Below are positions 13,492 to 14,935 of a stretch of DNA of 14,935 nucleotides, one piece after another; within the stretch, counting starts at the first letter, position 1, and every line of letters starts with the position of its first letter. Origin of the DNA: UBA6136 sp039795615 (GTDB taxonomy: Bacteria; Pseudomonadota; Gammaproteobacteria; Methylococcales; Methylococcaceae); NCBI GenBank assembly GCA_039795615.1, contig JBDKLO010000033.1, positions 1 to 14,935 on the forward strand, read 5' to 3'. Made by a program: the position numbers and the translations under genes. The notes beneath the pieces were generated by a model. The model was given only the letters and a program-made list of their open reading frames with translations. It was not told the origin of the DNA and did not search any database.

Positions 13492-14889
13492 TTATGGTTT
13501 TGCTGGGGTAGTTTTCGGGGTCTTCTTCACGATATTAATCCCCCGCAGAAGATTCAAGGCCTCATTCAAGGGGTAATCCTGAACGGCCAATGCATCTTCC
13601 GAATCTGCAGAACCCTTGGTTGCGTCCTTAGGTCCGTCCTTGGGTGCGGTCAATTCCTTGATCGGTTCACGCTTCGGTGACGGATGATTGTTTTCAAGAT
13701 GGTTGGCAAGATCTGCCTCCTTGATCGGCCCGAACTCTGACTGATTGGCGGTTTCAATCTTGACCTTAGAGATGAGGACATCAGGAGAGATTCCTTCCGC
13801 CTGAATCGAGCGACCGGAGGGCGTGTAATAGCGCGCCGTGGTCAGCTTAACAGCCGCACCATTACTGGTCGGCAAGATCGTCTGAACAGAGCCTTTACCA
13901 AAAGTCTTTTCCCCCATGATCACGGCTCGATTGTGATCCTGAAGTGCACCTGCAACGATCTCTGATGCGGAAGCAGATCCAGCGTTGATCAGGACGACGA
14001 TTGGGGCTCCCTCAAGCAAATCACCCGGAGTTGCATTGAATTTCATCTTTGAATCTTCAATTCGGCCATCGGTATAAACCACCAGCCCTTCGTCCAAAAA
14101 TGCGTCACTGACGGTCACTGCTGCATTGAGGACCCCACCAGGATTATTTCTCAGGTCAAGCACCAATCCCTTGAGCTTGGCGGGTTTCTTGAGCTCTTCA
14201 ATGGCTTCAATCATGCTCTCACCCGTCTTGGCCTGGAAGCTTGAGAGCCTGACATAGCCGTAACCAGGCTCAAGCATCCGGCTGCGAACACTTTTGACTT
14301 TGATGACATCGCGAATCAATTTGAGCTTGATCGGCTGCTCGGCACCTTCCCTCACAATGGTGAGAACAATGGCGCTACCGGGCTCACCTCGCATGATCTT
14401 CACGGCATCATTCAAGCTCAGCCCCTTCACCGGCTTGTCGTCCAATCGGATGATCAGATCACCCGCCTTGACTCCCGCCTTCTGCGCCGGGGTCTCATCA
14501 ATGGGTGCAATGACTTTTACAAAGCCGTTTTCCATTCCGACTTCGATACCCAATCCGCCAAACTGCCCGGAGGTTCCCACTTTGAGTTCCTCATACTGCT
14601 CTTTATCGAGATAGGCAGAATGCGGATCAAGACCTGAAAGCATTCCGCGTATCGCATCTTCAAGAAGCTTGTCATCTTTCACCGGCTCAACGTAATCCTG
14701 CTTGATCCGGCCATACACCTCAGAAAACGCCTTTAATCCCTCAAACGGGATCTGGCTACTATCGGCAGCTTCGGACTTGGATGTCGAGACCGATGGCTTC
14801 TCGGCCCAAGCCATGCCTGATTGCGTCAGAACAAACACGCCAGCCAGAATCGGTGCGACGACTGCTCGAAACTTGAAGAAAGAAAGCAT
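13492..14889 (-). CDS. ctpA: C-terminal processing protease CtpA (S41A family, PDZ domain)
   Basis: Periplasmic serine protease that degrades or trims exported proteins. The 465-residue protein has a Sec signal peptide (about 1-29, cut after AWA). An N-terminal helical region carries DPHSAYLD (88-95). The PDZ domain covers about 105-185 (QFGGLGIEV, then AGVKAGDLIIRLDD). The S41 core has LDLRNNPGG (244-252), the catalytic Ser307 in NAGSASASE (302-310), Lys332 in FGKGSVQ, and Gln336. The Ser-Lys spacing of 25 and Lys-Gln spacing of 4 match known members. A Lys/Pro/Asp-rich linker (about 400-435) precedes the C-terminal LNEALNLL helix. AAGG lies about 10 bases before the ATG. Only 46 bases lie beyond the start, so any upstream partner such as envC cannot be seen. 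Confidence 0.96.
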   Translation of the reverse strand: MLSFFKFRAVVAPILAGVFVLTQSGMAWAEKPSVSTSKSEAADSSQIPFEGLKAFSEVYGRIKQDYVEPVKDDKLLEDAIRGMLSGLDPHSAYLDKEQYEELKVGTSGQFGGLGIEVGMENGFVKVIAPIDETPAQKAGVKAGDLIIRLDDKPVKGLSLNDAVKIMRGEPGSAIVLTIVREGAEQPIKLKLIRDVIKVKSVRSRMLEPGYGYVRLSSFQAKTGESMIEAIEELKKPAKLKGLVLDLRNNPGGVLNAAVTVSDAFLDEGLVVYTDGRIEDSKMKFNATPGDLLEGAPIVVLINAGSASASEIVAGALQDHNRAVIMGEKTFGKGSVQTILPTSNGAAVKLTTARYYTPSGRSIQAEGISPDVLISKVKIETANQSEFGPIKEADLANHLENNHPSPKREPIKELTAPKDGPKDATKGSADSEDALAVQDYPLNEALNLLRGINIVKKTPKTTPAKP

Positions 14890-14935
14890 AAGGATGGCCT
14901 TGTCGAAAATAAGATAAAAAACGGTTAATGAGCTT

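Noticed and set aside
1..14935. CRISPR arrays, insertion sequences, prophage genes, tRNA or rRNA genes
   Set aside because: I saw no regularly spaced repeats, transposase or integrase motifs, terminal repeats or tRNA-like cloverleaf sequences. The window is nearly filled by ordinary chromosomal genes.

Overview
The window looks like chromosomal DNA of a gammaproteobacterium. The main reasons are a mltD / yafS-like / rnhA / dnaQ neighbourhood resembling the one in enterobacteria, and a pseudomonad-type siroheme sulfite reductase followed by a DUF934 gene. An NhaD-type Na+/H+ antiporter would fit a saline, alkaline or marine habitat, but that is inference. All genes are dense and similar in style. 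No insertion sequence, CRISPR array, tRNA or rRNA was seen, and no gap longer than about 230 bases lacks a gene.

Layout, left to right. Positions 1-3123 are on the minus strand, read from right to left: a MltD-like lytic transglycosylase lipoprotein, the ribosomal silencing factor RsfS, and a two-helix K+ channel with an RCK (TrkA-N) domain that is cut by the window edge. Divergent from these, 3187-5098 on the plus strand is a tightly overlapping trio: a YafS-like methyltransferase, RNase HI (rnhA) and the DNA polymerase III epsilon proofreading subunit (dnaQ). An orphan ParA-like ATPase follows, then a strong palindrome, then a DAACS/SDF-family carboxylate symporter. The symporter ends at a textbook bidirectional terminator shared with the convergent nhaD gene (7436-8791, minus).

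From a 231-base divergent region, the plus strand continues with a siroheme/4Fe-4S sulfite (or nitrite) reductase overlapping a DUF934 gene, a short serine-rich lipoprotein, and a 600-residue secreted protein. The last of these carries His and Cys motifs suggesting a permuted papain-like fold. A hairpin separates it from a convergent CtpA-type S41 processing protease (13492-14889, minus).

The genes form several functional groups: cell-wall and envelope proteolysis (mltD, ctpA, possibly the lipoprotein plus 600-aa protein), DNA replication fidelity (rnhA, dnaQ), ion homeostasis (K+ channel, nhaD), carboxylate uptake, and sulfur assimilation (reductase plus DUF934). The least explained parts are the lipoprotein / 600-aa protein pair and the cysteine-free DUF934 partner of the reductase. 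Most of the rest is ordinary core genome.
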